In this document: piece after piece, positions 1 to 9,588 of the stretch
Layout of the letters: the number at the start of each line of letters is the position of its first letter
Position numbering within the stretch: position 1 is the stretch's first letter
Origin: Phycisphaerae bacterium
Lineage (GTDB): Bacteria > Planctomycetota > Phycisphaerae > Sedimentisphaerales > Anaerohalosphaeraceae
Length of the DNA stretch: 64,000 nucleotides
Assembly: GCA_014859965.1 (NCBI GenBank)
Contig: JACZKQ010000019.1
Location: 1-64,000, forward strand
Direction: 5' to 3'
Translations under genes and position numbers: made by a program
The notes under the pieces: generated by a model
Databases searched by the model: none
The model's input: only the letters and a program-made list of their open reading frames with translations
Told to the model about the DNA's origin: nothing

Positions 1-1311
1 TTTATGATGAGGGCGGAGCGGGTCGGGGCGGAGACGGTGCTGTCGCAGATCGTGCAGATGGTGGCCGAGGCGCAGCGGAGCCGTGCGCCGATTCAGCGGC
101 TTGTGGACGTGGTGGCGGCGTGGTTTGTGCCGGCGGTGATCGCGACAGCGATCGTCACGTTTTTTGTGTGGCTGTTCTTCGGGCCGGAGCCGGTGCTGTC
201 GCACGCGATCGTCAATGCGGTGGCGGTGCTGATTATCGCGTGTCCTTGCGCGCTGGGGCTGGCGACGCCGATGTCGATTATGGTGGGGACGGGACGCGGG
301 GCACAGATGGGCGTGCTGGTCAAGAACGCCGAGGTGCTGGAGGCGATGGAGAAGGTCGACGTGCTGGTGGTGGACAAGACGGGGACGCTGACGGAGGGGC
401 ATCCGCGGGTGGTTACGGTTCGGTCGGCGGAGGGGTTTGCGGAGGCGGACGTGGTGCGGTACGCGGCCTCTTTGGAGAAGGGTTCGGAGCATCCGCTGGC
501 GGCGGCGGTGCTGCGGTGCGCCGAAGAGCGGGAGGTGAGGCCGGCGAACGCGGAGGACTTCGAATCGCTGACGGGCAAGGGGATCACGGGGCGCGTCGCC
601 GGTCGGGCCGTGGTGGTCGGCAATATGCGGCTGCTGGAAGAGATGGGCATCGACGCGGGCGCGCTGGAGGCGGAGGCGGAGGCGCTGCGGACGGAGGGGC
701 AGACGGTGATGTTTGTGACGGTCGACGGGGCGTGTGCGGGACTGTTCGGGATCACCGATCCTGTGAAGGCGACGACGGGCGAGGCGATTGGGCAACTGCA
801 TGCGGAGGGGCTGCGGATTATCATGCTGACGGGGGACAATGCGACGACGGCGCGGGCGGTTGGGGCGAAGCTGAACATCGACCGGATCGAGGCGGAGGTG
901 TCGCCGGAGAACAAGGATGCGGTGATCAAGCGTTTGCAGGCGGAGGGCAAGCGGGTGGCCATGGCGGGGGACGGGATCAACGACGCGCCGGCTCTGGCGC
1001 AGGCGGACGTGGGGATCGCGATGGGCACGGGGACGGACGTGGCGATGGAGAGTGCGGGGGTGACGCTGGTCAAGGGGGACTTGCGCGGGATCGTGCGGGC
1101 GCGGGCGCTGAGCCGGGCGACGATGCGAAACGTGCGGCAGAACCTGTTCTTTGCATTTATCTATAACTCGTTAGGCATTCCTGTCGCGGCGGGCGTTCTG
1201 TATCCGGCGTTCGGGCTGCTTTTGAATCCTATGATCGCGGCGGCGGCGATGACGTTCAGTTCGGTTTCGGTGATCACGAATGCGCTGCGGCTGCGGAAGG
1301 TGCGGCTTTAG
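1..1311 (+). CDS. copA: Copper-type P1B ATPase, N-terminus cut by window edge
   Basis: ATP-driven heavy-metal exporter of the inner membrane, most likely for Cu(I). Reading is open from base 1, so the metal-binding domain, first membrane helices and most of the actuator lie outside the window. The visible 436 residues hold the CPC metal-site motif in a membrane helix (about residues 80-82), the phosphorylation motif DKTGT (about 124-128), the SEHPLAAA nucleotide-binding motif, a GDN...[10 protein letters not shown] hinge, and two C-terminal helices. Those helices carry a YN pair and a final MTFSS motif, a combination typical of the copper subgroup P1B-1 rather than Zn/Cd pumps. The gene ends about 60 bases before a convergent DUF2267 gene. 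Family is clear; metal specificity is inferred from motifs. Confidence 0.93.
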   Translation, partial: FMMRAERVGAETVLSQIVQMVAEAQRSRAPIQRLVDVVAAWFVPAVIATAIVTFFVWLFFGPEPVLSHAIVNAVAVLIIACPCALGLATPMSIMVGTGRGAQMGVLVKNAEVLEAMEKVDVLVVDKTGTLTEGHPRVVTVRSAEGFAEADVVRYAASLEKGSEHPLAAAVLRCAEEREVRPANAEDFESLTGKGITGRVAGRAVVVGNMRLLEEMGIDAGALEAEAEALRTEGQTVMFVTVDGACAGLFGITDPVKATTGEAIGQLHAEGLRIIMLTGDNATTARAVGAKLNIDRIEAEVSPENKDAVIKRLQAEGKRVAMAGDGINDAPALAQADVGIAMGTGTDVAMESAGVTLVKGDLRGIVRARALSRATMRNVRQNLFFAFIYNSLGIPVAAGVLYPAFGLLLNPMIAAAAMTFSSVSVITNALRLRKVRL

Positions 1312-1372
1312 AGCGGCAGCGCCAAATCGGGCGGTGGCGGGCCGAACTGCCGGTGGTAATCGTCGTCGATCA

Positions 1373-1798
1373 TCAGGCTTCGGACCAGAGTTGGCGAATC
1401 TCGTCGGGCAGTGTGCTCTTGAGATCGTTGATCTGGCCAGCGGTCATTCTATTGGCGAGGACCTTGAAGACAGCCCGGGCGGACTCCTCGGGCGGGCGGT
1501 TGCCCATGAGGCGGTCGGCGATGAGGGTCAGGAATTCGTCCCTGGTGCGGATTTTCTGCGGTTTGCCGGCGGGCGTCCAGCCGTGGTAGTAAACTCCCTG
1601 GAGGAGCATGGGCAACTGCGCGGCGAACTCGGCTGCTTCTTCGACGGTGAGCCGGTCGCGCAATGTCTGCAGTACGGCCCTCATGACGGCAAGCGCCTGT
1701 TCGTGATCGTCCAGCGACATCTCCTCGCGAAGATCTTCGAGCCATTCATGCGTTGTGGCCAGTGAATGATCGAGTGTTGTAAGACCTGTGGTCGTCAT
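1373..1798 (-). CDS. DUF2267 family protein
   Basis: Small soluble acidic helical protein of 141 residues that I recognise as DUF2267, a family of unknown biochemical role. Features are the N-terminal helix with DHSLATTHEWL, the central LRDRLTVEEAAEFAAQLPMLLQGVYYHGW stretch in overlapping pieces, and a C-terminal helix ending in LPDEIRQLW. The hydrophobic pattern suggests a compact helical bundle with no signal or membrane segment. I chose the ATG at 1798 because an AGGGGGG ribosome-binding site sits 5 bases upstream; an in-frame GTG two codons earlier overlaps that site. It is convergent with the copper ATPase. No function can be given. Confidence 0.85.
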   Translation of the reverse strand: MTTTGLTTLDHSLATTHEWLEDLREEMSLDDHEQALAVMRAVLQTLRDRLTVEEAAEFAAQLPMLLQGVYYHGWTPAGKPQKIRTRDEFLTLIADRLMGNRPPEESARAVFKVLANRMTAGQINDLKSTLPDEIRQLWSEA

Positions 1799-1933
1799 GT
1801 GCACCCCCCTGTTTATCTTATTCGCATTTCGACGAACAACTGGAAGTGGTATCGGCTCGGAAGCATGGGGCCATGAGCGCTGTTTGTGAATTTCGACAGG
1901 CGGGCGGGCGGGGATATCAGACGCGCGCTGCGA

Positions 1934-2959
1934 CTATGTCGACCAGTCGAGGATTACTTTTCCGGAGTTTCCGGAGCGCATGGCCTCGATGCCTTTTTCG
2001 TATTCGGTGTAGTGAAAGCGATGGGTGATGATGGGGCTGATGTCGAGTCCGCTTTGGATGAGCATGGTGACTTTGTACCATGTTTCGTACATTTCTCGGC
2101 CGTAGATGCCTTTGATGGTGAGGCCGTTGAAGACGATGTAGTCCCAGTCGATCTGCGTGGGGGGGAGGATGCCGAGGAGGGCGATTTTTCCGCCGTGGCA
2201 CATGTTGGCGAGCATGCTGCGGAGGGCGTCGGGGTTGCCGGACATTTCGAGGCCGACGTCGAAGCCTTCCTTCATGTTGAGTTCGGCGGCGACGTCTTCG
2301 AGTTTTTCGTTGCGGACGTCGACGGTGCGGGTTGCGCCCATTTTGCGGGCGAGGTCGAGGCGGTAGGGGTTGACGTCGGTGACGACGATGTAGCGGGCGC
2401 CGACCTGGCGGGCGATGGCGGCGGCCATGATACCGATGGGGCCGGCGCCGGTGATGAGGACGTCTTCGCCGACCAGGTTGAAGGACAGGGCGGTATGGGC
2501 GGCGTTGCCGAGGGGGTCGAAGCAGCTCAGCTGGTCGGTGGGGATCTTCCTGTCGCAGTACCAGACGTTAGTTTGGGGAATGCACAGGTATTCGGCAAAC
2601 GCGCCGTCTCGGTTGACGCCGATGCCTTTGGGATCCTTGCAGAGGTGGCGACGACCGGCGAGACAGTTTCGGCAGTGGCCGCAGACGAGGTGGCCTTCGC
2701 CGCTGACGAGGTCGCCGGGCTTGAAGTCGTGGACGTTTGCGCCGATTTCGGCGACCGTGCCGACGAACTCGTGGCCGACGATCATGGGGGGCTTGATGGT
2801 CTTTTGGGCCCACTGATCCCAGTTGTAGATGTGGACATCGGTGCCGCAGATGGCGGCCTTGGCGATGCGGATAAGAACGTCGTTGATGCCGACGGGCGGC
2901 TTCGGCATATCCGTAAGTTCAAGGCCGGCGGCGGGCCGGGCTTTAACGATGGCTTTCAT
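1934..2959 (-). CDS. tdh: L-threonine 3-dehydrogenase
   Basis: Zinc- and NAD-dependent cytosolic enzyme oxidising L-threonine to 2-amino-3-ketobutyrate. The product is 341 residues, the same length as the E. coli enzyme, and the zinc ligands fall at the same positions: catalytic Cys38 and His63-Glu64, and structural Cys93, Cys96, Cys99 and Cys107. The Rossmann motif GAGPIG lies near residue 168. It follows the OPT peptide transporter on the same strand with about 100 bases between them, so peptide uptake and amino-acid catabolism may be linked. The usual partner kbl (2-amino-3-ketobutyrate CoA ligase) is not adjacent, so the ketobutyrate product must be handled by a gene elsewhere. Other medium-chain polyol dehydrogenases are less likely given the exact match in length and ligands. 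Confidence 0.9.
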   Translation of the reverse strand: MKAIVKARPAAGLELTDMPKPPVGINDVLIRIAKAAICGTDVHIYNWDQWAQKTIKPPMIVGHEFVGTVAEIGANVHDFKPGDLVSGEGHLVCGHCRNCLAGRRHLCKDPKGIGVNRDGAFAEYLCIPQTNVWYCDRKIPTDQLSCFDPLGNAAHTALSFNLVGEDVLITGAGPIGIMAAAIARQVGARYIVVTDVNPYRLDLARKMGATRTVDVRNEKLEDVAAELNMKEGFDVGLEMSGNPDALRSMLANMCHGGKIALLGILPPTQIDWDYIVFNGLTIKGIYGREMYETWYKVTMLIQSGLDISPIITHRFHYTEYEKGIEAMRSGNSGKVILDWST

Positions 2960-3056
2960 ATCTTCGCGTTCCTTGCGACTACGTTTTTTGTTACTGCTTC
3001 AACTACCTGTTCGGCTCGCCGTTGCCTGCACTTGGCGCCCCTGCCGCGTGAACGCC

Positions 3057-4994
3057 TCACTTTTTTTGTTTCTCGAGGGCGACGTTGAGAAGCCAGACGG
3101 CGACGCCTATGAGGAGAATGCTGCCTAACAGTTTGCCGGTGATTGTTCCACCGAAGTTCAGGTACGGCAGTTCGACATCATACTGCTTGAGGATGACGAT
3201 GGGTATCGCCAGAAGGATGCCCATGAGAGCCTCGCCGGTGATGAGGCCGGAGGCGAAGAGCAGGCCGCTGCGCGAGGAGCCTTCGACCTCGTCTGTTGGG
3301 GCGGCGGCGGCCTTGCGGAAGGCGCTGACCGCCCAGTGGATCAGGCCTCCGAAGAATATCGGCACGGACAGTTCCAGCGGCAGATAGAAACCGATGGCGA
3401 CGGCGAGCACGGGGGTGCGGAAGCGGGCCTTTTTTGCTTCCAGCACGAGGTCCAGGATGATAATGGCGGCGGCGACGCCCATGCCGATGAACGCGAAGTT
3501 CCAGGGCATGTCGCCGCGGAAGACGCCTCGGGCGACGGAGGCCATGAGGTTGGCCTGCACGGCGGCCAGTGCATCGGGGCCGGCCCCTTCCTGACCCTTG
3601 AAGCCGTAGGCGGCATGGAGCAGCATCAGGGTGGGTGCGATGACGACGGCGCCGGAAAGGGTTCCTATGATCTGCATGACCTGCTGCTTCCAGGGGGTGG
3701 CGCCGACGATGCGGCCGGCCTTGAGGTCCTGCATATTGTCGCCGGCGATGGCGGCGGCACAGCAGACGACCGAGCCGATGATGATGGCGGCGGCGGGACC
3801 GTTCGCGGCGTCGCGGCCCATGAGTACGACCAGCAGCAGCGACGACAGGACGACGGTGGCGATGGTGATGCCAGATATGGGGTTGTTCGAGGAGCCGACG
3901 AGCCCGGCCATGTAGCCGGCGACTGCTGAAAAGACAAACCCGGCGAGCAGCATGACCACGGCCATGGGAATTGTGATAGAGATGTCCTTAACGAAAACCT
4001 GATAGACGAGGAAGAGCGGAATCACCGAACCGATGATCAGCCAGAGGATGTACTTCATGGGCATATCTTTTTCGGTGCGCTCGATGGCAGCGGTCTCGTG
4101 GCCCAGCGTGCGGTAGGCCTTCAGGCCGCTGGTTATGCCGCTGAGGAGGGAGCGGCGCATCTTGATGATCGTCCACAGCCCCCCTACCAGCATCGCGCCG
4201 ACGCCGATGTAGCGCGTCTGGGTGGACCACAGCGAATACGCGAATTTCACATTGTCGGTCTGGTCGGCGGCGTCCGCCATGGCTGCACAGATAGGAATGG
4301 CGATGTACCAGTTGGCGACTCCGCCAAGGAAGATCAGAACGGCGATGTTGAGCCCGACGATGTAGCCGACGCTGAGGAGGGCCGGGCTGAGGTTGGAGCC
4401 GCCGTAGAGCAGACCGCCCTTGATGCGCGTGGCGCCTTCGAGGGCTTCGGGCCAGAGGCCGACGCCTTTTGCGCCGACCTTGAAGAGCCCGCCAACCAAC
4501 GCCGCCTTGGCGATCGTCCAGACGCCCTTGCCGCCCTGCTCGCCGGTTTCGAGGACCTCGGCGGTGGCGATGCCTTCGGGGAACTGGAGTTTGCCTTCGA
4601 CGATGAGCGACCGCCGGAGAGGAATAGTGAACAGGACGCCCAGCAGGCCGCCGAATGCGGAGATGACGGTGATCCACCAGAAATTCTTGCCGGAAAAGTC
4701 GTCCCAGAAGCCCAGGATGACCAGGGCCGGCAGTGTGAAGATGACGCCGGCGGCAAGGGATTCGCCCGCGGAGGCGGCAGTCTGGACGATGTTATTTTCG
4801 AGGATGTTGCTCTTTTTGAACAGCCGCAGTATGCCCATGGAGAGGACGGCGGCCGGGATCGAGGCCGAGACCGTCATGCCCGCAAAGAGGCCCAAGTAGG
4901 CGTTGGCGGCGGCCAGGAGCATCGACAGGAGAATGCCGAGCACTACGGCCTTGACCGTGATTTCCGCAAGTGACTTCGGTTGCTGCAGAGCCAT
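3057..4994 (-). CDS. OPT family oligopeptide transporter
   Basis: Polytopic inner-membrane protein of 645 residues belonging to the oligopeptide transporter (OPT) superfamily, proton-coupled importers of small peptides or metal chelates. It has well over a dozen hydrophobic helices, an early helix with NAYLGLFAGMTVSASIPAAVLS, and the conserved NNIVQTAASAGESLAAG segment characteristic of bacterial OPT proteins; a GDNMQDLKAG loop sits past the middle. I chose the ATG at 4994 because a GGAAGGA site precedes it; the 38 residues further upstream in frame are basic and unlike the family. The probable downstream partner is threonine dehydrogenase. Substrate cannot be told from sequence. Confidence 0.9.
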   Translation of the reverse strand: MALQQPKSLAEITVKAVVLGILLSMLLAAANAYLGLFAGMTVSASIPAAVLSMGILRLFKKSNILENNIVQTAASAGESLAAGVIFTLPALVILGFWDDFSGKNFWWITVISAFGGLLGVLFTIPLRRSLIVEGKLQFPEGIATAEVLETGEQGGKGVWTIAKAALVGGLFKVGAKGVGLWPEALEGATRIKGGLLYGGSNLSPALLSVGYIVGLNIAVLIFLGGVANWYIAIPICAAMADAADQTDNVKFAYSLWSTQTRYIGVGAMLVGGLWTIIKMRRSLLSGITSGLKAYRTLGHETAAIERTEKDMPMKYILWLIIGSVIPLFLVYQVFVKDISITIPMAVVMLLAGFVFSAVAGYMAGLVGSSNNPISGITIATVVLSSLLLVVLMGRDAANGPAAAIIIGSVVCCAAAIAGDNMQDLKAGRIVGATPWKQQVMQIIGTLSGAVVIAPTLMLLHAAYGFKGQEGAGPDALAAVQANLMASVARGVFRGDMPWNFAFIGMGVAAAIIILDLVLEAKKARFRTPVLAVAIGFYLPLELSVPIFFGGLIHWAVSAFRKAAAAPTDEVEGSSRSGLLFASGLITGEALMGILLAIPIVILKQYDVELPYLNFGGTITGKLLGSILLIGVAVWLLNVALEKQKK

Positions 4995-5149
4995 CTGAGT
5001 CCTTCCGTTTAATAAGTCGGCGCCGTCCCGGACGGCAGTTCGTCTATGCCTGGACGCGGGATATTGTAGCGGCCGGATGGGCATGACGCAAGCGTGATGT
5101 GTGCCCAAGTGGCCGAGGAGACGGGGAGGGTCCGCTTGGGCGGGTTATG

Positions 5150-7723
5150 TCAGTTGTACGGTGTTTCCGGCGGCGTTTGAGGCGATGATGGGGCTGGCAG
5201 ACGAACGAAGAACCTGCTGCCCTTTTGTGCTTGCGATTCGACCCAGATTTTCCCGCCGATTCTGTCGAGTATGCGGCGGGCGATGGTGAGCCCGAGTCCC
5301 TCTCCCTGCACTGTTCCCATGGGCTCGAGTCGGTGGAAGAGGTCAAAGACTTTGGACAGGTGCTCCCGGGCAATGCCGATGCCGGTGTCTTCAACGCAAA
5401 AGACGGCATCGGGGCCCTCAATGCGGCCGGACACGTGGATAAGGCCCTGGCGGTTCGGATCACGATACTTGATCGCATTATCGAGGAGATTCGTGAAGAC
5501 CTGGTTGACGAGCAGAGCGTCGCCGACGCAGTCGGGCAGTTTGTCGACTGTCACCGCGACGCCGCTTGCGTTGATCTGGAATTGCATGCCTGCAAGGATG
5601 TGATCCATCATTGCATTCATGTCAATTAGCGTCATTACGACGTCGGCGGTTCCCACGCGAGCGACCTGCAGGAGGCCGTGGAGCAGCACTTGCATTTTGG
5701 TTGTGCCCGCACGAATGAAGCCGATCGCCTGGGGAATATCCTCATCGAGCACCCTTGCAAGCTGCTGTTGAATTGCGGCTGGCGTTTCTTCGCGGTGGAG
5801 CACCGATTCAATTTGTTCGCAGGCGACAGCAAGTTCCGTGCTGAAGCCGTCGATGTTTACTAAAGGCGATTTGAGATCATGGGATGCGACATAGACAATA
5901 CTTTGGAGCTCTTTGTTTTTGGTTTCCAGGGTGCTCAGCAGGCGTTCACGTTCGCGTTCGGCCAGTTTCTTTTCGACGATGGCGCCGATGAGTTCCGCCG
6001 AGGTTTGTAAACGCTCCTTGGCAAGTTCGATGATGAAGGCCGGCCGTGATTCGTAGGACTCGGCGGTCTTGCGAAGTTCGTCATAATCAAGACCGTACAG
6101 GCCGGCAAGCTGCGTCAGTGTATGCGGATCTTTAGGCGGATCGCCGTATCCGAAGCTAATGGCTCCGACCACCTCATCACCGGCGTAAATCGGGACAGCA
6201 TAGAGCCGTATACCCCCACGGCAGCCAATATCCACGGGCTTGCCGGTTTCAATGGCAGTCTTTGACGCTTCGCTCCAGCACGATTCGTGGCAGAACCATC
6301 TGCCGCACTTCAGGGCGAGGGCGTTATCCACGTCGCCGCAGAGGCGTCGCGACGCAGTATCCAGAATCCTGCACCAGCCGGCGGCGAAAACACCCAGTGC
6401 ATAGTCGCCGTTTTTTTCGTAGACGGCACATGACGTCCCGAGCATGTCGATGTAGTCTTTGGCGATTTCAGCCAGCATGCGCCTGCCGACCGATTCGAGG
6501 ATGATACCGGCAGCGTTCGAATCCGCCAAACTGCCGTAGCTTTCCTGGTAAGACTCGCTTTCGGGCGACTGCGAAGTCGGCCTTTTTGTCAGCAGCCATT
6601 CGATCTGGCGCAGCTGGCGTTCAGCCTCCTTCGTTTCCGTGACGTCGAGCACAACGCCGTCGAGCGAGACCGGTTTGCCGTCCGGATCATAAACGGCGCG
6701 GCCCGTATCATGAACCCAGCGCACACCCCCGTCGGCGTGGCGCATACGATATGTCACATCAAAATGGCTGTGTGCGGCAATTGCTTTGTCCACAAGCAAT
6801 ATGACGTTGGCTACATCTTCGTCGGCAATCAGCACGCCGATACCGGCAATTTTCTGGTCCATGAAATCCCCGGCTCGGTGTCCTGTGATTTTGAAAACAG
6901 CTTCGCTCATGTGCTGCACCGCCCAAGGGTACATGGCCTGGCATCGATAGACCGCTCCGGGAATATTGGCCACCAGAGACCGGAATCGCTCTTCACTCTC
7001 CCGGACTTTGCCTTCGGCTCGGTCACGTTCCGCAAGATACCGTTTCATATCCCTGATCACCCGCAGCCACATGACTGCGAGCAGGGGTAAGCCGACCAGC
7101 ACTGCGGCGGCGGCGGCAAGGGCCCTTCTTCGAAAGCCGTCCAGTGCGGCGGCGATGTGGCCTTGAAGGTCGGCCGTGACGCGCTGTATGCCGTCGCGGT
7201 ACAAAGTCTTGTGCCGACGATACTCGTCGCTCGACAGGATCGCCTGTGCTTCGTCGAGGCGTTGTTGCGCAACCTGCTGAAAAACGCGGTTTTCGAGCTC
7301 AACAAGTTTGACGTTGGCTTCATACGTTTGTGCGGCGGCCTGCGCATTTAGAGATCCGGGCATCCGTTTTTTGAGAGTGTCAATGGCTGCGTCCAGTTGA
7401 GGTTCGACCCGGCGATACCGCGTCTGCCATTGCGGGTCACCGGTCTCGGCCGCCATATGGGCCGACATGGTGAGCACCTCGTCGAAGTATATAATCGTTT
7501 CTGTAAGGCCCAGCACCGGGAAGTACTGCTCACTGGCCTTGGCATGGTCACGGTACGACCGCCAGACCTGTACGCCTAATCCCGCAAGCAGTAAAATCGT
7601 CAAGGCGGATGCAAGGATCACAGTCGTCCCCATTGTGAAACCAGGCGCATCGCTTCCACGGCCGGCCAAGTCCGGCGCGTTTGCGCCCTGACGGTGGCGA
7701 AGAGATTCGGCATTGTCCGACAT
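5150..7723 (-). CDS. Membrane sensor histidine kinase with PAS and PocR-like domains
   Basis: Two-component sensor kinase, 857 residues. Order: membrane helix about 31-53; an extracytoplasmic helical sensor of about 145 residues; second helix about 200-222; PAS domain about 243-370; a cysteine-rich PocR-like domain about 405-545; a coiled coil about 570-605; HisKA with the H box at His615 (ASHDLKSP); and an HATPase domain with N box NLLDNAIKY near 746-754, DTGIGI at 779-784 and GEGLGLTIA near 807-815. PocR domains are known to bind small organic ligands such as diols or hydrocarbon-derived compounds; here the Cys pattern C..C..CH..C..C would suit a bound metal or redox sensing, which is inference. 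It has no receiver domain and no adjacent response regulator, so its partner is encoded elsewhere. A GGGGG site precedes the ATG. Confidence 0.92.
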   Translation of the reverse strand: MSDNAESLRHRQGANAPDLAGRGSDAPGFTMGTTVILASALTILLLAGLGVQVWRSYRDHAKASEQYFPVLGLTETIIYFDEVLTMSAHMAAETGDPQWQTRYRRVEPQLDAAIDTLKKRMPGSLNAQAAAQTYEANVKLVELENRVFQQVAQQRLDEAQAILSSDEYRRHKTLYRDGIQRVTADLQGHIAAALDGFRRRALAAAAAVLVGLPLLAVMWLRVIRDMKRYLAERDRAEGKVRESEERFRSLVANIPGAVYRCQAMYPWAVQHMSEAVFKITGHRAGDFMDQKIAGIGVLIADEDVANVILLVDKAIAAHSHFDVTYRMRHADGGVRWVHDTGRAVYDPDGKPVSLDGVVLDVTETKEAERQLRQIEWLLTKRPTSQSPESESYQESYGSLADSNAAGIILESVGRRMLAEIAKDYIDMLGTSCAVYEKNGDYALGVFAAGWCRILDTASRRLCGDVDNALALKCGRWFCHESCWSEASKTAIETGKPVDIGCRGGIRLYAVPIYAGDEVVGAISFGYGDPPKDPHTLTQLAGLYGLDYDELRKTAESYESRPAFIIELAKERLQTSAELIGAIVEKKLAERERERLLSTLETKNKELQSIVYVASHDLKSPLVNIDGFSTELAVACEQIESVLHREETPAAIQQQLARVLDEDIPQAIGFIRAGTTKMQVLLHGLLQVARVGTADVVMTLIDMNAMMDHILAGMQFQINASGVAVTVDKLPDCVGDALLVNQVFTNLLDNAIKYRDPNRQGLIHVSGRIEGPDAVFCVEDTGIGIAREHLSKVFDLFHRLEPMGTVQGEGLGLTIARRILDRIGGKIWVESQAQKGSRFFVRLPAPSSPQTPPETPYN

Positions 7724-7880
7724 TCTATAACCCCCAGGCGGTACGCCGCGCCATTATGAACGCTTCATCGGACAAGCCGGGTTCGAGATTAACATCCGCG
7801 GCCAGATATTCGCCCCCGGCTCCGGGTCCGCATTGGGCTGGCAGCCCCCTGCTACATGTCTGCGGGCGCCCTGTCCGCTG

Positions 7881-9551
7881 CTATTTGATGAATTGCTCGG
7901 CAAAGTACCGCGGCGTGAGATGCTCGCCGGTGGAGCGGCGGATCATTTCGTTCCAGAAGTAGACTGCGCCGGGGGCGAAGATGCGGGTACGGAAATAGTC
8001 GCCGATCCGTTCGTCGCCGGTATAACCGACGCCTGCGTCCGAACCGCGGCAAAGTATCTGCTTAACGATGTGATGGTGCCACTGCGAGGCCAGCAGTTCG
8101 CCCAGCATATAGTTGTGGTAGTAGCACGGCGCGACGGTGAAATGGAGCTTGGAGGCCCATCCGGCGTCGGGTTTGCCTTCGGGCCGCTTGACATGCTGAT
8201 ATCTTTCGACGAGGTCCCACCAGAGCGTATTCAGATCCTGGTCCGGGTCTGCATAGACGGCTTTTTCAAAATCGTACATGACCATGGCCCAGCGGGCAAA
8301 GAGGACCTGCTGGAACTGGAGGTATCTGAAGGCAACCTTTTCGACGGCGTCGCGCTCGGCGGCGGTGAGTCCGAGCATGGTCTGCATCCATGCGGCGTTT
8401 CTGGAGAGGCGTCCGAAGAACATGGCGACAGCCTCGGTGGTGAACGCGTGGGCGGGTTCGCGGAGCAGATACGGCTCAGACGGGTCGTGATATTTGAAGT
8501 ACACGGCATGACCCAATTCGTGGAGCATGGTCTCCATCCAGCGTTCGTCGTTGGCGGCGTTGGCCAGGATGCGGACGTCGCCGCGGCGGTCGATATCCTC
8601 GGCGAAGGCGTGAGGGTTCTTGCCGGGTTTGTCGTAGAGATCGCTGCGCGCGAGGATGTCGTCGACGGGGAGGCCCACGCCGGCGAAATACTCCTGAGAC
8701 AACCTGACCACGTCGTGTTTGGCGTAGTAGTCGTCGAGGTTGAGTTCATAGATCAGCGGCGTGCGCTGGAAGAACGGGTCGTGGTAGTGCCAGGGGCGCA
8801 GGTCCTCGGGGGCGATGCCGTAGCCGGCGGCGAGTATGGCGTCGAGTTCGGCCTTGAGCTTTGCAAACGGTGCGGCCGTGAGGACGTCCAGTTCGGCGAA
8901 AATCCTGTCGATTTCCTCGACCGACTGCTCGCCGGCGGCCAGTACGTACGCATGGTAGTTCTGATAGCCAATGGCCCGCACGGATTCGTTCCGCATTTTT
9001 ACGAGCCGCAGATAGTCGTCGATCACGACGTTGCCGACTTCTTTGCCGGCGAGCCATGCCTTTCTGCGAAGGGTCACATCCGGCTCGGCGGTCATGATTC
9101 GGTAGATTTCGGTCATCGTGACTTCGCGGCCGTCGATGCGTCCGCGGTGATTGTTGTACTTTTCGCTGATGGCGGTGCTGAGACCGATAATCTCCTTGAG
9201 TCGCTGCTGGTCCATGCGGCTGTCCTGATACGCCAGGTAGAGCTTGTCAAGTTGGCGGGCAAGGCGCGGATCGCGGACCTTGCGCGAGGCTTTCATGCGG
9301 GCCAGGAAATCGAAATCGTCGCCGTTGGCGTACACGTCATGTATGTCGAGTCGGAGCTGCTTTAGCTTGTCGAAGTCCTCGCGGCGGCCTGAAACCTCCG
9401 AGGCATACATCCTGAGATTCGCCGCCGCCCGCAACGGGGCGACGGTGTCCACGTGACGGTCGATAAAGGCCTGCATCTGCCGTTCCTGTTCGGTCATGCA
9501 CCCCCCTGCCGCAAGAATCACCGCAATTGCTGCTGTGCCAAGCCATTTCAT
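7881..9551 (-). CDS. Lipoprotein zinc peptidase, M2 (ACE-like) family, copy 1
   Basis: Envelope-anchored zinc metallopeptidase, 556 residues. A lipoprotein signal ends at LAAGGC (Cys18). The gluzincin core HELGH is followed 24 residues later by the probable third zinc ligand in FTTEAVAMFFGRL, the spacing of family M2 (angiotensin-converting enzyme) rather than thermolysin. A conserved RPWHYHDPFFQ block lies upstream of the zinc site. A GAGGCAGG ribosome-binding site supports the ATG. It is the last gene of a cluster with a GH28-like protein and a second peptidase of the same family (11058-12746), from which it is clearly a paralogue along its whole length. Probable role is trimming extracytoplasmic peptides. 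M3-type peptidase is the alternative assignment. Confidence 0.82.
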   Translation of the reverse strand: MKWLGTAAIAVILAAGGCMTEQERQMQAFIDRHVDTVAPLRAAANLRMYASEVSGRREDFDKLKQLRLDIHDVYANGDDFDFLARMKASRKVRDPRLARQLDKLYLAYQDSRMDQQRLKEIIGLSTAISEKYNNHRGRIDGREVTMTEIYRIMTAEPDVTLRRKAWLAGKEVGNVVIDDYLRLVKMRNESVRAIGYQNYHAYVLAAGEQSVEEIDRIFAELDVLTAAPFAKLKAELDAILAAGYGIAPEDLRPWHYHDPFFQRTPLIYELNLDDYYAKHDVVRLSQEYFAGVGLPVDDILARSDLYDKPGKNPHAFAEDIDRRGDVRILANAANDERWMETMLHELGHAVYFKYHDPSEPYLLREPAHAFTTEAVAMFFGRLSRNAAWMQTMLGLTAAERDAVEKVAFRYLQFQQVLFARWAMVMYDFEKAVYADPDQDLNTLWWDLVERYQHVKRPEGKPDAGWASKLHFTVAPCYYHNYMLGELLASQWHHHIVKQILCRGSDAGVGYTGDERIGDYFRTRIFAPGAVYFWNEMIRRSTGEHLTPRYFAEQFIK

Positions 9552-9588
9552 ACGCCTGCCTCATTTCCGTATACGTCTGCAATTCCGT

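Noticed and set aside
1886-3088. A 400-codon open frame antisense to threonine dehydrogenase
   Set aside because: High GC leaves the opposite strand open. The translation is Val/Ala/Asp/Gly-rich, has no family motif, and the minus-strand gene has all zinc ligands at the correct positions.
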